A stretch of 64,000 nt of DNA from JAWLAT01 sp041395325 (GCA_041395325.1 JAWLAT010000010.1:100046-164045); one strand, 5' to 3'. Positions 16,013 through 28,636 are shown, numbered from the stretch's first letter. Program-made: numbers and translations. Notes: generated from the sequence alone by a model not told the origin.

Positions 16013-18637
16013 ATGCGTTTCACGTCCAGATTGTCGCTTCTGATCGCCCTTGCACCCGGCTTTGCCAGTGCTGCACAAACCGAACGTCTGGAAGACTATC
16101 AGCGAGCGCTGGCCGATCTACAACACGTCCCTGAGACGCATCCTCGCGTTGCCGCGACCGACCCCGCCGCCAGGGTCATGCATTGGCGTGAGTTGGAAAG
16201 GCAGCTTGGGGAGCTAGGAGTACCCGAGTTGCAACCCAAGGTGCATCAGCTCGCAGTCCAGGATGCCAGTCCATTGGGACGTACTCACCCGCTGGCTGGC
16301 GAGGAAACCGATTGGCGTGTTTCCGTGAATGCGGATATCGCCGGGACCTGCCAGACCGCACTCGATCTCTGGCCCGGCAGTTCTGTCGAGCTGATTGCGG
16401 ACCAGGTTGGCGGGCCGTTCGAGTCCTGGGTCAGAGTTCATCAGAAAGCAGCTCCTCAACTGCTGAGCACCCTCGGTAGTCGCGTCGACACAAGTATCGA
16501 GGTGTGGCGGGACTGCAATCAGGTTGGCAACACAGCTCTGGTGAGCAATGACGATTACGATGGCCTGCAGGCACTGGTCCGCTTGCCGGTCGACCCGGAT
16601 CGTCACAGTCTGGTTGCACGCATCAAGGCGATCGGTTCGGACCCGGTCGTCAGGGCCGCCCTGGTCAATGGCGGCAATTTGATCAGCGGAACGGTGACGG
16701 TTCCGGATGTCTGGCCGCTTGGGCTCAGAGTCGAGGCATTCGCCGTCAATGGCGGTTCCTTGGGCAGCACATTGGTCAATCCGACCGATGGGTACTATGA
16801 GCTGCCAGTGCCGGGACAGGCCTTCGTGGTCCGGACCACCCAAGCAACTGTCGCCGAAGGCGGCCTGGTCATGGAGCTCTATCCCGATCTGCAATGCCAC
16901 TACTCGTACGGGGCTTTCGGTAGCTGCTTTGATGCCGAGCAGGCACAGGTCTTTCAGCCAAGCATGAGCTACACCAACATCGACTTCGATCTGGACGTTG
17001 GCGGAACACTCGTCGGATCAGTGTTCAGCAGCGTCACAGGCGAGCCAGTCATCTACGCCAACGTTCGCCTGCAACTGCCCGATGAGTCGATTTTCATCTC
17101 CGACCAAACCGATGTCGGTGGTCGCTACACCATGCGGGGTTTGCCGACTCACGATTTCGCCGTGGAGGCCGACAACCACGTTCATCGCCAACTTTTTGAC
17201 GGAATCGATTGCGGTACCGCGCAGTGCGATCTGAACTTGGCGACGTACGTGCCCATCGCACCAGGGTCAACCAGTCGCGCCGATTTTCAGCTGCCCAGCG
17301 GCTCCACGGTCGTGCTGTACGTTCCCGGCTTCCCGACCGGATTGGGCACTTCAGTTTCCGCCTCGCTTACGCGCGAAGACGGAAGCTACATCGGATCCGT
17401 CAACACCTATTCCAATGTAAGTGGGGTGGCCATTCTGCCGCTGGGCAATCCAGGCGTTCCGTTCCGGATCAGCGTTCAGGCGGGTCATATGATGTCTCAG
17501 GTATTCCCCGACGTTCTCTGCGCAGCCGAGCACGACTGCAGGCCGGAACTGCCGCTGGGACAGCTGATCAATCCGCCTTCGCAGGGGCAGCTGGAACTGA
17601 CCATGCAACCCACTCCCTTGCCCTTGCTGCGCGGACGTGTGATCGACTCGGCCACCGGTTTGCCGATCACCGGCGTGGCCATCCGCGCCGCACCAGCGCC
17701 CCTGACCAGTATCGGTCCTGGCGGCGGCACGACCGCAACGGGCGATTTTGCGTTCGAAGCGTATCCAGGTTCGTACCGTGTCCACGCGGCGTCGGGATCC
17801 CATATTGATGTCATCTATCCCGACATTCCCTGCGACCTGAATGGTCTACTGCTGCCCTGCAGTGGTGGAACCGAAGTCAACGTAGGACTTGCCGGCAATC
17901 AGCCCATCGAGATTGGCATGATGCGCTCGGCTCGCATACGTGGTGCCGTCTTGATCGATGGCGAAGCGGCCAGCAGCAGCGATTTCCGCGTGCACCTGCT
18001 GGACCAGAATGGGTTGAGTATCAAAACACGCAGCTTGGCCGATTGGGGACGAATGGACTTCCCGGACATTGTCCCGGGTGAATACCACGTGGGCATTTCC
18101 GCTGCTTTCGACGATGCATTTCCGGGGTTGTGGCAGGACATCCATTGCCCGCTTCCCACACCTGGCGGCGACCCCTTTGAGTTTTGCCTCGAACCAGGCA
18201 ATTTGTTGGTGCTTGCCAGCGGTAGCGACGTGACCAACATCGATTTCGACCTGCACAGCGCCGATGGCCATTGGGTCAGAGTCATCCGCGCCGACAATGG
18301 TGAGCCGCTGCCCAACGTCACCCTGGATAGCTGGAGGCCCAACGGTGACTACCTGACCTCTGTCTCGACCAACCTGAGCGGTTGGGCGCGCGCCCAAGGT
18401 CATGACTTCAGCGGCATAGCGGAGCCATTCCTGCTGAGCACCTTCAACAACCAGGGTTTCATCGACGAGGTCTATCGCGATCGACCGTGCCCCAACGGTC
18501 CGGCCATCTTCGATCAGTGCTCACTGGTGGGCGCGGAGATCCTGCCTGCGCGTCCGGAAAGCCCCGATGCCGAGCCTCTGGTGATCACGCTCAGCTTGCC
18601 TGATTCCGAAACGATATGGAGCAACGGCTTCGAGTGA
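16013..18637 (+). CDS. Large secreted protein of six ~104-residue carboxypeptidase-regulatory-like repeats, C-terminal NGFE
   Basis: 874 residues with a signal peptide (MRFTSRLSLLIALAPGFASA). After an N-terminal domain of about 190 residues, six repeats follow, each resembling a carboxypeptidase regulatory/Ig-like fold (for example LRGRVIDSATGLPITGVAIR with TTATGDFAFEAYPGSYRVHA). Each repeat ends in aromatic-x-D-x-x-C: YPDLQC, FDGIDC, FPDVLC, YPDIPC, WQDIHC and YRDRPC, at residues 290, 395, 498, 602, 707 and 821, followed by a second cysteine. The last residues are ETIWSNGFE. Its function is unknown; an adhesive or structural extracellular role is plausible. It is divergent from the kinase-sigma pair. 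Base composition is somewhat more AT-rich than in neighbours. Confidence 0.75.
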   Translation: MRFTSRLSLLIALAPGFASAAQTERLEDYQRALADLQHVPETHPRVAATDPAARVMHWRELERQLGELGVPELQPKVHQLAVQDASPLGRTHPLAGEETDWRVSVNADIAGTCQTALDLWPGSSVELIADQVGGPFESWVRVHQKAAPQLLSTLGSRVDTSIEVWRDCNQVGNTALVSNDDYDGLQALVRLPVDPDRHSLVARIKAIGSDPVVRAALVNGGNLISGTVTVPDVWPLGLRVEAFAVNGGSLGSTLVNPTDGYYELPVPGQAFVVRTTQATVAEGGLVMELYPDLQCHYSYGAFGSCFDAEQAQVFQPSMSYTNIDFDLDVGGTLVGSVFSSVTGEPVIYANVRLQLPDESIFISDQTDVGGRYTMRGLPTHDFAVEADNHVHRQLFDGIDCGTAQCDLNLATYVPIAPGSTSRADFQLPSGSTVVLYVPGFPTGLGTSVSASLTREDGSYIGSVNTYSNVSGVAILPLGNPGVPFRISVQAGHMMSQVFPDVLCAAEHDCRPELPLGQLINPPSQGQLELTMQPTPLPLLRGRVIDSATGLPITGVAIRAAPAPLTSIGPGGGTTATGDFAFEAYPGSYRVHAASGSHIDVIYPDIPCDLNGLLLPCSGGTEVNVGLAGNQPIEIGMMRSARIRGAVLIDGEAASSSDFRVHLLDQNGLSIKTRSLADWGRMDFPDIVPGEYHVGISAAFDDAFPGLWQDIHCPLPTPGGDPFEFCLEPGNLLVLASGSDVTNIDFDLHSADGHWVRVIRADNGEPLPNVTLDSWRPNGDYLTSVSTNLSGWARAQGHDFSGIAEPFLLSTFNNQGFIDEVYRDRPCPNGPAIFDQCSLVGAEILPARPESPDAEPLVITLSLPDSETIWSNGFE

Positions 18638-18721
18638 CAGGGACGTCAAGGCCAGGAACGCGGACCCTCGCGCCTGCACCAAGGCTCGAGAAGGCAGTGC
18701 AATTCACCTGAGATGTCCGGG

Positions 18722-20434
18722 CTAGCCGCGTTGACCCTCGGCCCGGATCACTAGCTTGGGCCGGTACAGCCCCTGATAGTCATCGACCTGCAACTGGTAG
18801 GCCAGGCGCACCGACGACTGCGGCAGCGGCTCGGCACGCTTGAACCACCAGGCGGTCAGCGGTGCACCACCGCCTTCGTGACGAACCTTCAGCAGCAGGT
18901 GCCGGCCCTTGATGATGCGCTGGTCGAGCAATTCGAAATCGTCATCGAACAGCGGTTCGGGAAAACCCTGACCGAAGGGACCGGCCGCAGCCAGTTCCTG
19001 CGCCAGCGACAGGTCGATCTGCTCCGGCTGCAGTGAGCCATCGGTCTCCAGCAGTGGGGTCTCCGGTTGTGGTCCCAGCTGCTGCTGGCAGACCTCGGCA
19101 AAAATCTCGGCCAGTGGCTGGCGCTGATCGCTGTCGGTGCTGAAGCCCGCGGCCATCGCATGGCCACCAAAGCGCGCCAGCAAGCCGGGCGCGCGTCGAT
19201 CGACCTCGACCAGGGCATCGCGCAGGTGAAAGCCCGGCACCGAGCGACCCGAGCCGCGCCATTGCCCGTCGACCGGGGCCAGCGCCAGCACCGGCCGGCC
19301 AAAACGCTCGACCAGACGCGACGCCACCAGCCCGACCACGCCGGCATGCCAATCGTCCTCGGCCACCACCAGCCCGGCCGGCAAGGCACCGCCCAGTTGA
19401 CTGAGCTTGCCCTGCACGGCCGCTTCGGCGGCCTCTTCCATCTCGGCCTGCAGCGCGCGGCGCTCGGCATTGAGGGCATCGAGTTGCTCGGCCAGCAGCC
19501 GTGCTTCGGCTGGACTCTCGCTGAGCAGACAGCGGATGCCGACGGTCATGTCCTCCAGCCGGCCTGCCGCATTCAGCCGCGGCGCCAGGGCAAAGCCCAG
19601 ATCGGCGGCGGCCACTTGCCGGTAGTCGCGGCCGGCCACCTCGAGCAAGGCCTGTAGGCCTGGACGTGCCCTGCCCCGCCGCATCCTTTCCAGCCCCGCC
19701 TGCACCAGGATCCGGTTGTTGTGGTCCAGCGGGACCAAATCGGCCACGGTGCCCAGGGCGACCAGATCCAGGCCATCGGCGAGATTGGGCGCTTCGCGGC
19801 CGGCAAAGTGGCCATGGCCCTGCAGTACGCGCCGCAAGGCTGCCAGCAGATAGAACACCACACCGACGCCGGCCAGCGCCTTCGACGGGAATGCATCGCC
19901 AGGCAGGTTCGGATTGACCATCGCCAGCGCTGGAGGCAACACCGGTCCCGGCAGATGATGGTCGCTGACCAGCACATCCATGCCCGCCGAGCGCGCCGCG
20001 CTGACGCCAGCCACGCAGGCCACGCCATGATCGACCGTGAGCAGCACGCCTGGGCCGCCCGCAGCGATGCGCTCGGCGAAGCTGGCCGACAGCCCGTAGC
20101 CGTCCAGGAAGCGATGCGGCACGTGGTATTCGACCCGGGTGGCGCCGCAGGCCCGCAACGCCCACACCGCCAGCGCGGTGCCGGTGGCGCCGTCGGCGTC
20201 GAAATCGCCGACCACGGCAATGCGTTCGGCGCCCATGACGGCCTGCGCCAGCCGCTCTGCCGCCTGTTCGATGCCGCCCAGCGCGTCGGGTGCCAGCAGC
20301 GCCGCCAGGCGCAGCGACAGTTCCGCCTCCGAGCGCAACCCGCGGCCGCGATAGATTCGGGCCAGCACCGGATGCATCCGGCCAAAGCCGCCATCGTCGA
20401 CCAGCGTGCGTGGGCGCAGGCAGACCGGTCTCAT
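18722..20434 (-). CDS. recJ: Single-stranded-DNA-specific exonuclease RecJ
   Basis: A 570-residue 5'-3' exonuclease for recombination and mismatch repair. The phosphoesterase motifs are intact: GDFDADG (about 76-82), VDHG (about 144), SDHHLPG (about 157-163), and the later GTVADLVPLD, the DHHA1 motif GRSVPGFHLRD and GGHAMAAGF, with a C-terminal OB-like domain. The ATG at 20434 overlaps the stop of the upstream gene by four bases (ATGA), so a longer frame upstream is not used. Length is normal. Confidence 0.95.
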   Translation of the reverse strand: MRPVCLRPRTLVDDGGFGRMHPVLARIYRGRGLRSEAELSLRLAALLAPDALGGIEQAAERLAQAVMGAERIAVVGDFDADGATGTALAVWALRACGATRVEYHVPHRFLDGYGLSASFAERIAAGGPGVLLTVDHGVACVAGVSAARSAGMDVLVSDHHLPGPVLPPALAMVNPNLPGDAFPSKALAGVGVVFYLLAALRRVLQGHGHFAGREAPNLADGLDLVALGTVADLVPLDHNNRILVQAGLERMRRGRARPGLQALLEVAGRDYRQVAAADLGFALAPRLNAAGRLEDMTVGIRCLLSESPAEARLLAEQLDALNAERRALQAEMEEAAEAAVQGKLSQLGGALPAGLVVAEDDWHAGVVGLVASRLVERFGRPVLALAPVDGQWRGSGRSVPGFHLRDALVEVDRRAPGLLARFGGHAMAAGFSTDSDQRQPLAEIFAEVCQQQLGPQPETPLLETDGSLQPEQIDLSLAQELAAAGPFGQGFPEPLFDDDFELLDQRIIKGRHLLLKVRHEGGGAPLTAWWFKRAEPLPQSSVRLAYQLQVDDYQGLYRPKLVIRAEGQRG

Positions 20435-21345
20435 CCGGCTGGCTCCACCGGCGTCCAGGCCGATGTCCACCAGCGCCAGCGATCGCGCGGCCGCAGCAGC
20501 CAGCGCGCGCCACAGGCGAAGCCCAGCCACAGCGGTCCTTGCTTGAGCGCCTTCGCAATGCTGGCCGGCGTTGCGGTAGCGCCCTCGCGCAGCCTCGGAC
20601 CCGCGCCCTCGCCCACGTTCAGCCGCAAGTAGCGGGCCAGTGCACGCAACTCCGGATCATCGACGCTGGCCCAGTTCAGGCCGCATTGCTCGATCTCCTC
20701 CCGCGCATCGCCCCACAGCCAGGGCGCCTCGGACTGCAGCACCCCATGCCCGGCCTGCGTCAGATCGCGCGGGCTCAGTGCGACCTGGGCGTCGTTGAGG
20801 AACTGTCGCCACAGACGCGCCGTCGGCAAGGATTCGAGCAGGTCGGCGCGCAGCAGCGCGTCGGGCGGCGGCGTCCCCGGCCCTTCGGGCAGCGTCCGAT
20901 CGGAAAGTGGTCCATCGACGCACAGGTAGCTGCGACCACCCTGCCCGGGCTGAAGCTGCCAGTTTTCAGTGCCCGGCAACTCGCGCAGGCAGGTCTGCAG
21001 TGAATGCCATTGGTGGTCTGACCAGGGCTGGTCATGCAGCGCCACCAGTCGTAGTCGGAAGCCATCGACCTGCAGCGTGACGCGGTCCAGCCGCAGCCAG
21101 GCCCTGCCAGCCCACTCGTCCGGCAGATCCTGCTGGGCCAGTGCGCGCACCCATGGCACCTGCGCAGGCGTCAGCGACAACGCGCCGGCCACCGCCAGAC
21201 GGGGACCGGCGTCGACATCGCTCAGGCGCAGACCGCGCCCCAACCAACGGCGCCATTCGCTGCCCTGCGAACCATTCGCGCAGCTGCGCAGCGACGGCAG
21301 CAACCAGCGCTCGCCTGCATCGCTGGCGCCCGGTGCCTCAGCCAT
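20431..21345 (-). CDS. COG4255-type phosphoglycerate mutase-like protein
   Basis: A 304-residue cytoplasmic protein. Phrases such as WVRALAQQDLPDEWAG, VTLQVDGFRLRLV and LNEAQ-like FLNDAQVALS, together with its place just upstream of recJ, match a family seen next to recJ or greA in xanthomonads and pseudomonads, annotated COG4255 or phosphoglycerate mutase-related. I see no complete active-site signature, so enzymatic activity is uncertain. The ATG at 21345 is preferred over a TTG six codons earlier. It is coupled to recJ through an ATGA overlap. Confidence 0.6.
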   Translation of the reverse strand: MAEAPGASDAGERWLLPSLRSCANGSQGSEWRRWLGRGLRLSDVDAGPRLAVAGALSLTPAQVPWVRALAQQDLPDEWAGRAWLRLDRVTLQVDGFRLRLVALHDQPWSDHQWHSLQTCLRELPGTENWQLQPGQGGRSYLCVDGPLSDRTLPEGPGTPPPDALLRADLLESLPTARLWRQFLNDAQVALSPRDLTQAGHGVLQSEAPWLWGDAREEIEQCGLNWASVDDPELRALARYLRLNVGEGAGPRLREGATATPASIAKALKQGPLWLGFACGARWLLRPRDRWRWWTSAWTPVEPAG

Positions 21346-21399
21346 GAAAAGCCCGCCAGCCAAGCGCTTCGACGCACCTGCCGTCAGCGATCAGCCCGC

Positions 21400-21455
21400 A
21401 AATCTGGGCCCTGGGCCCTGAGCCCTGGGCCTTCAACCACAGGCGTCGACCAGCG
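21400..21455. repeat. GGGCCCTG/CCCTGA low-complexity repeat downstream of greA
   Basis: Near 21406-21432 the plus strand reads GGGCCCTGGGCCCTGAGCCC and then TGGGCC, about 50-75 bases downstream of the greA stop codon (greA is on the minus strand). Similar CCCTGA/CCCTGG strings follow dnaK, hrcA and metG in this window. Confidence 0.5.
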
Positions 21456-21480
21456 TTCGACAGACTCACGGCCCCTGGCC

Positions 21481-21960
21481 TCAGGCCTCGTATTCCACCG
21501 CCATGATCTCGTAACTCTTGATGCCACCGGGCGTCTGGATGTCGACGGTGTCGCCTTCGTTCTTGCCGATCAGCGCCCGGCCCACCGGGGAGCTGACCGA
21601 GATCCGCCGCTGTTTGATGTCGGCCTCCAGGTCGCCCACGATCTGGTAGCGCACAGTCTGCTCCGAGTGCAGTTCCATCAGTTCGACCAGCGCGCCGAAA
21701 ACGATGCGGCTGCCCGGGTTGAGCTTACTGACATCGATGATTTCGGCCGAGGCCAGGGTGGCCTCGAGCTCGGCAATGCGCCCCTCGGTGAAGCCCTGCT
21801 GCTCGCGGGCCGCGTGATATTCGGCGTTCTCTTTCAGATCGCCGTGCGCCCGCGCTTCGGCAATGGCATTGATGATCTGCGGACGCACTACGCTCTTGAG
21901 GTGCTCGAGTTCGGACCGCAGCGCCTGTGCGCCCCTGACGGTCAACGGTGCTCGCTTCAT
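21481..21960 (-). CDS. greA: Transcription elongation factor GreA
   Basis: 159 residues. The N-terminal coiled coil carries the acidic tip that reaches the RNA polymerase active site (ARAHGDLKENAEYHAAREQ), and the C-terminal FKBP-like domain ends SSPVGRALIGKNEGDTVDIQ. GreA rescues backtracked polymerase by stimulating transcript cleavage. Initial Met is in MKRAPLTVRGAQALR. It lies 89 bases downstream of carB on the same strand, the usual carB-greA order. Confidence 0.96.
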   Translation of the reverse strand: MKRAPLTVRGAQALRSELEHLKSVVRPQIINAIAEARAHGDLKENAEYHAAREQQGFTEGRIAELEATLASAEIIDVSKLNPGSRIVFGALVELMELHSEQTVRYQIVGDLEADIKQRRISVSSPVGRALIGKNEGDTVDIQTPGGIKSYEIMAVEYEA

Positions 21961-22049
21961 GTTGATTCTCCATCCACGCATCGGGGTCTGTCCCGATGCA
22001 AATCGGACCGGTCGGCGCACTGGCCGACCGGCATGTCATTGGAATTCGC

Positions 22050-25295
<3,246 letters not shown>

Positions 25296-25449
25296 GAGCG
25301 TTCACCGGCCGCACCGTTGCCGATGGCAGCCCTGGGAATCATGGGGACGGCGGGAGTTTACTTGAATGCCCTCCTGCGGCGCAGCATTGTTCGACAACTG
25401 TGATCGTTGGCTGGCAATGGCTCCCAGCGCCGCAGCGCCAACGACCGGT

Positions 25450-25478
25450 CCGTTCGTCCTGAGCGGGTCGAAGGACGC
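25450..25478. repeat. Short intergenic hairpin repeat (TTCGTCCTGAGCGGGTCGAA type)
   Basis: CGTCCT (25455-25460) and AGGACG (25472-25477) pair around an 11-base loop, in the context CGTTCGTCCTGAGCGGGTCG AAGGACG. I recall this hairpin type as a common dispersed intergenic element of proteobacterial genomes. It is the only notable item in the 269 bp between carB and the MATE gene. Confidence 0.5.
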
Positions 25479-25564
25479 AGGCCACTGCCCGTTCGCACGA
25501 TGGCGATCGAAAATCCGGCCGCAAACTCCGCCGCCACTGGATCGCGTCCCCTCCGGACCGGACC

Positions 25565-26908
25565 TCAGGGCGAAGAGACCACCGCGATCTCCCGCCGCAA
25601 TCCCGGCAGCCACAGCCACAGCGCCAGCGCCCGGCACAGCACATAGAGCACGAAAGCCCACCATAGGCCGGCATTGCCCCAGGGCTGCAGCAACGACCAG
25701 CACACACCGAATGCAGCAGCCGACAGCAGCGAGGCCCAACGCATTGCGCGAGTCCAGCCGGCCCCGATGAAGACACCATCCAGCTGAAAGGCCGCCACCG
25801 ACAGCAGAATGTAGGCAGACACCGCCAGCAGCTGTTGGCTAGCCTGCGCCTGCACGCTGGGCAGGTTGGTCAGCAGGCTGACCGCCCAATCGCCCCAGAA
25901 CCACGCCAGCAGCGCCAGCGCCAGAGCAGTCCACAGCGCCAGCTCGCTGGTCCGCCACAACACGGCGTCGAACAGTTGCCGTTGCCGCGCGCCGACCGCC
26001 CGTCCAACCCAGCCTTCGGCAGCGAAGGCGAAGCCATCCAGAAAGAAAGCTGCGAAGCTGATCAGCTGCAGCAGGATGTGATTGGCTGCGAGCACCGTAT
26101 CGCCGAATAGCGCGCCCTGATGGGTGAACCAGGCGAAGCAGGCCAGCAGGGCCAAAGTGCGAATGAGGATGTCGACATTGGCCAGCAGCATCGGTCGCAT
26201 CGACGACCAGCCACCCAGCGACCGCCAGCGCCAGCGCCATGCCTGCCCTGCCCCGCCCAGCAGCTGGTGCAGCAACCACAGTCCGCAAACCACGGTCAGC
26301 CATTCGGCCAACGCAGTCCCCACACCGATGCCGAACACGCCCCAGCCGAGCCCCATCGCCAGCAGCACATTCAGCAGCAGATTCAAGCCATTGAGCAGCA
26401 ACTGCAGCTGCAGCAGCTTGTCGCTGCGCCCCAGGCCCACCAGCGTGCCCATCAGCGCAAACAGCGCCAGGCTGGCCGGCGCACCCCAGATGCGGGCGTA
26501 GGCATAGTCGCGCGCCAACGCCTCGGTGGCCGGACTGCCACCCAGCAGCCACAGAGACAGCTCGATGATCGGCCATTGCAGCAGGAGGAGCGCGAGTCCG
26601 AGACCACCTGCCAGCCACAGCGCCCGCGCCAGCACAGCCTGCACCTCTGCGCCTGCACCGGCACCGTCGGCGCGGGCGACGAATCCGGTCGTGCCCATGC
26701 GCAGGAAACCGAAGGCCCAGAAGACGAAGTTGAACAGCAGCGTGCCGAGGGCAATTGCCCCCAATGCCGCCACTTCGCCCAGATGGCCGATCACCGCGGT
26801 GTCGACCAGTCCCAGCACGGGCACACTGATATTCGCCAGCACGATGGGCCAGGCGCGCGCAAACACGTCGCGACGACTGGGCACGGCAGCTTGAACAGTC
26901 TGGCTCAT
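25565..26908 (-). CDS. MATE-family exporter (DinF/NorM-like)
   Basis: 447 residues with about twelve membrane segments in two bundles of six. The N-terminus (WPIVLANISVPVLGLVDTAVIGH) is typical of the DinF branch, and the middle repeats the pattern (MRPMLLANVDILIRTLALL). MATE proteins expel drugs or metabolites using H+ or Na+ gradients; the substrate cannot be predicted. The ATG at 26908 is chosen because the hydrophobic first helix starts about 20 residues later. It faces away from a secreted metallo-beta-lactamase gene. Confidence 0.88.
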   Translation of the reverse strand: MSQTVQAAVPSRRDVFARAWPIVLANISVPVLGLVDTAVIGHLGEVAALGAIALGTLLFNFVFWAFGFLRMGTTGFVARADGAGAGAEVQAVLARALWLAGGLGLALLLLQWPIIELSLWLLGGSPATEALARDYAYARIWGAPASLALFALMGTLVGLGRSDKLLQLQLLLNGLNLLLNVLLAMGLGWGVFGIGVGTALAEWLTVVCGLWLLHQLLGGAGQAWRWRWRSLGGWSSMRPMLLANVDILIRTLALLACFAWFTHQGALFGDTVLAANHILLQLISFAAFFLDGFAFAAEGWVGRAVGARQRQLFDAVLWRTSELALWTALALALLAWFWGDWAVSLLTNLPSVQAQASQQLLAVSAYILLSVAAFQLDGVFIGAGWTRAMRWASLLSAAAFGVCWSLLQPWGNAGLWWAFVLYVLCRALALWLWLPGLRREIAVVSSP

Positions 26909-27111
26909 GTCTGTCACGGGGGTGCAGGAAGCCCATTGTCGCAGCGAACGCGCCCACGACTTCGGCACCGACGCGGCGGGTCGAGCGGGTCATGCTGAGC
27001 GCAGATCTTGCGCATCCGGGCCATCAATTCCACTGGCCGGAACTTGGGCACGAGCGTCCGGTCGCACCCCCTCATTCATCTTCTCTGCGCCACGTCCGGG
27101 GATTCACCGCG

Positions 27112-28095
27112 ATGTTCAGAACCTTGTCGTTGCTGGCCGGAATGGCCTTGTTGGGAAGTGCGTCGGCCGCCGAGCCGCCCGAGGTGTCACTCGACGCGCT
27201 ACAGCTGGCACCCTGGGTCTACGCACTGCGACCGAATGTGGCGATCGGCAATCCGAGCATTGTCGCGATCATCGATCAAGGCGAGGCGCTGCTGATCGAC
27301 GCCGGCATTCCCGACAATGGACCGGTCCTGCGCGACTGGCTGCGGGAACGGGGCGTGACGCGCGTGCGCTACATTGCGACTACGCACTATCACACCGATC
27401 ACGTCTGGGGACTGGAGAGCTTCGCGGGCGACCGACCCGTGGTGCTGGCCACGGCCGAACAGGCGACACGACTGGCCGTCGGCGGCACTGCCACCAAGGG
27501 ACAGGCGCTGGACACCCGCGTGCAGCCACAACTGCTGGTGGACGACCGCCTGCTTCTGCGCTTCGGCGGTCAACACATCACCTTGATGCGGCCGCCGCAT
27601 CGCGCCAGTCACACCGACGGCGATCTGCTGGCCTGGATTCAGCCGGCCAATGTTCTGGTCATTGGTGACCACTACATCGCTGATCGCTTCCCGGTCATTG
27701 ACCTGGGGGGCGGCGGAAGCCTCTGGGGCTATCTGGCCAATCTCGACTGGCTGCAGCAGTTGGCCAATCCCCAGACACAGTGGATCCCGGGTCATGGCCA
27801 TTTCGAACCAACGCCCTGGCGCAGCTATCGAGGAGAAGAACTGGCGCGTTGGACCCAGCGGCTGCGTGACTCGGTTGCGGTGGTCGCCGCCGCTCGCCTC
27901 GACGGATTGGATCTGCCTGCGTTGCAGGAACGGGGCCTGGGAGAAGCCTTCGCCGATCTGCACCAGCGACCGCGCTTCGTCAAGGAATCCGCCTGGATTG
28001 CCACTGTGCACGCCGCTCTGGAGCAATGCGAAGCTCGACTGGGCGAGCCCGTCCATGATGCTGCGCTGTGTGAACTGGCAACAGCCAGCCCCTGA
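27112..28095 (+). CDS. Secreted metallo-beta-lactamase-fold hydrolase
   Basis: 327 residues with a signal peptide (MFRTLSLLAGMALLGSASA). The zinc motif HYHTDH is at about residues 92-97, and later metal-ligand candidates occur in PPHRASHTDGD, VIGDHYIAD and IPGHGHFEP. This resembles periplasmic MBL-fold proteins of the SoxH/quinoprotein-relay type rather than a true class B beta-lactamase; the substrate is unknown. It is probably monocistronic: divergent from the MATE exporter and followed by a possible terminator hairpin. Confidence 0.82.
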   Translation: MFRTLSLLAGMALLGSASAAEPPEVSLDALQLAPWVYALRPNVAIGNPSIVAIIDQGEALLIDAGIPDNGPVLRDWLRERGVTRVRYIATTHYHTDHVWGLESFAGDRPVVLATAEQATRLAVGGTATKGQALDTRVQPQLLVDDRLLLRFGGQHITLMRPPHRASHTDGDLLAWIQPANVLVIGDHYIADRFPVIDLGGGGSLWGYLANLDWLQQLANPQTQWIPGHGHFEPTPWRSYRGEELARWTQRLRDSVAVVAAARLDGLDLPALQERGLGEAFADLHQRPRFVKESAWIATVHAALEQCEARLGEPVHDAALCELATASP

Positions 28096-28116
28096 CCGAA
28101 CAGGGACACAGCACCA

Positions 28117-28140
28117 GGGCAGCCGGCAGCCGAGCTGCCC
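28117..28140 (+). terminator. Possible terminator hairpin after the MBL-fold gene
   Basis: GGGCAGC (28117-28123) pairs with GCTGCCC (28134-28140) around a 10-base loop, 22 bases after the stop. There is no U-tract. It could also serve the convergent minus-strand gene. Confidence 0.35.
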
Positions 28141-28167
28141 CGATGTCCGAGAATCAGCGGGCGTCAG

Positions 28168-28608
28168 CTATTCCCGCACTGGTGTGATCTGTACGCTGAC
28201 CACCCGCCACTGACCGTCCTGCAGCGCATAGACATCGATGTAGCGATAGTGACTGCTGAAGGCCGCCCCATCGTAGTGACCGGTCATCTGTGTGCGGCCG
28301 CTGAGCAGCGCCACATCGCCATATCGGCGGATGTCGAAGTCCTCGACCGTGTAGGGGTCGATCTGCAGTTTTGGATCGAGGATGGCGACGAGGAAGGCCT
28401 GCCCGTCACGCGTGCCGCCGGCACTGTCGATCTGCCGGAAATCCTCGCTCATGTTGGCCTCGATCTCCGTCGCCTGACGCGCCACGATGGCCTTGTCCCA
28501 GCGGTCCGCCTGCGCACGCAGTTGCGCTTGCCAGTCGGGCTCCGCGGCCAACAGCAGGCCTGAGCAACCGGCACAGATCGTCGTCAGCAACCATCGCCAT
28601 TTCGACAT
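28168..28608 (-). CDS. Secreted NTF2/SnoaL-like protein (DUF4440-type)
   Basis: 146 residues with a signal peptide (MSKWRWLLTTICAGCSGLLLA). The mature part has the alpha+beta cone pattern of DUF4440: a first helix WDKAIVARQATEIEANMSED, the segment FRQIDSAGGTRDGQAFLVAI, and beta strands ending GQWRVVSVQITPV. The family covers catalytic and purely binding proteins, so no reaction is proposed. Two adjacent ATGs exist; GGAG is six bases from the second (28608) but three from the first, favouring the second. Another NTF2-like gene lies 360 bp upstream on the same strand. Confidence 0.72.
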   Translation of the reverse strand: MSKWRWLLTTICAGCSGLLLAAEPDWQAQLRAQADRWDKAIVARQATEIEANMSEDFRQIDSAGGTRDGQAFLVAILDPKLQIDPYTVEDFDIRRYGDVALLSGRTQMTGHYDGAAFSSHYRYIDVYALQDGQWRVVSVQITPVRE

Positions 28609-28636
28609 CATCAGCTCCAGCACTCTGTGCATCTGA

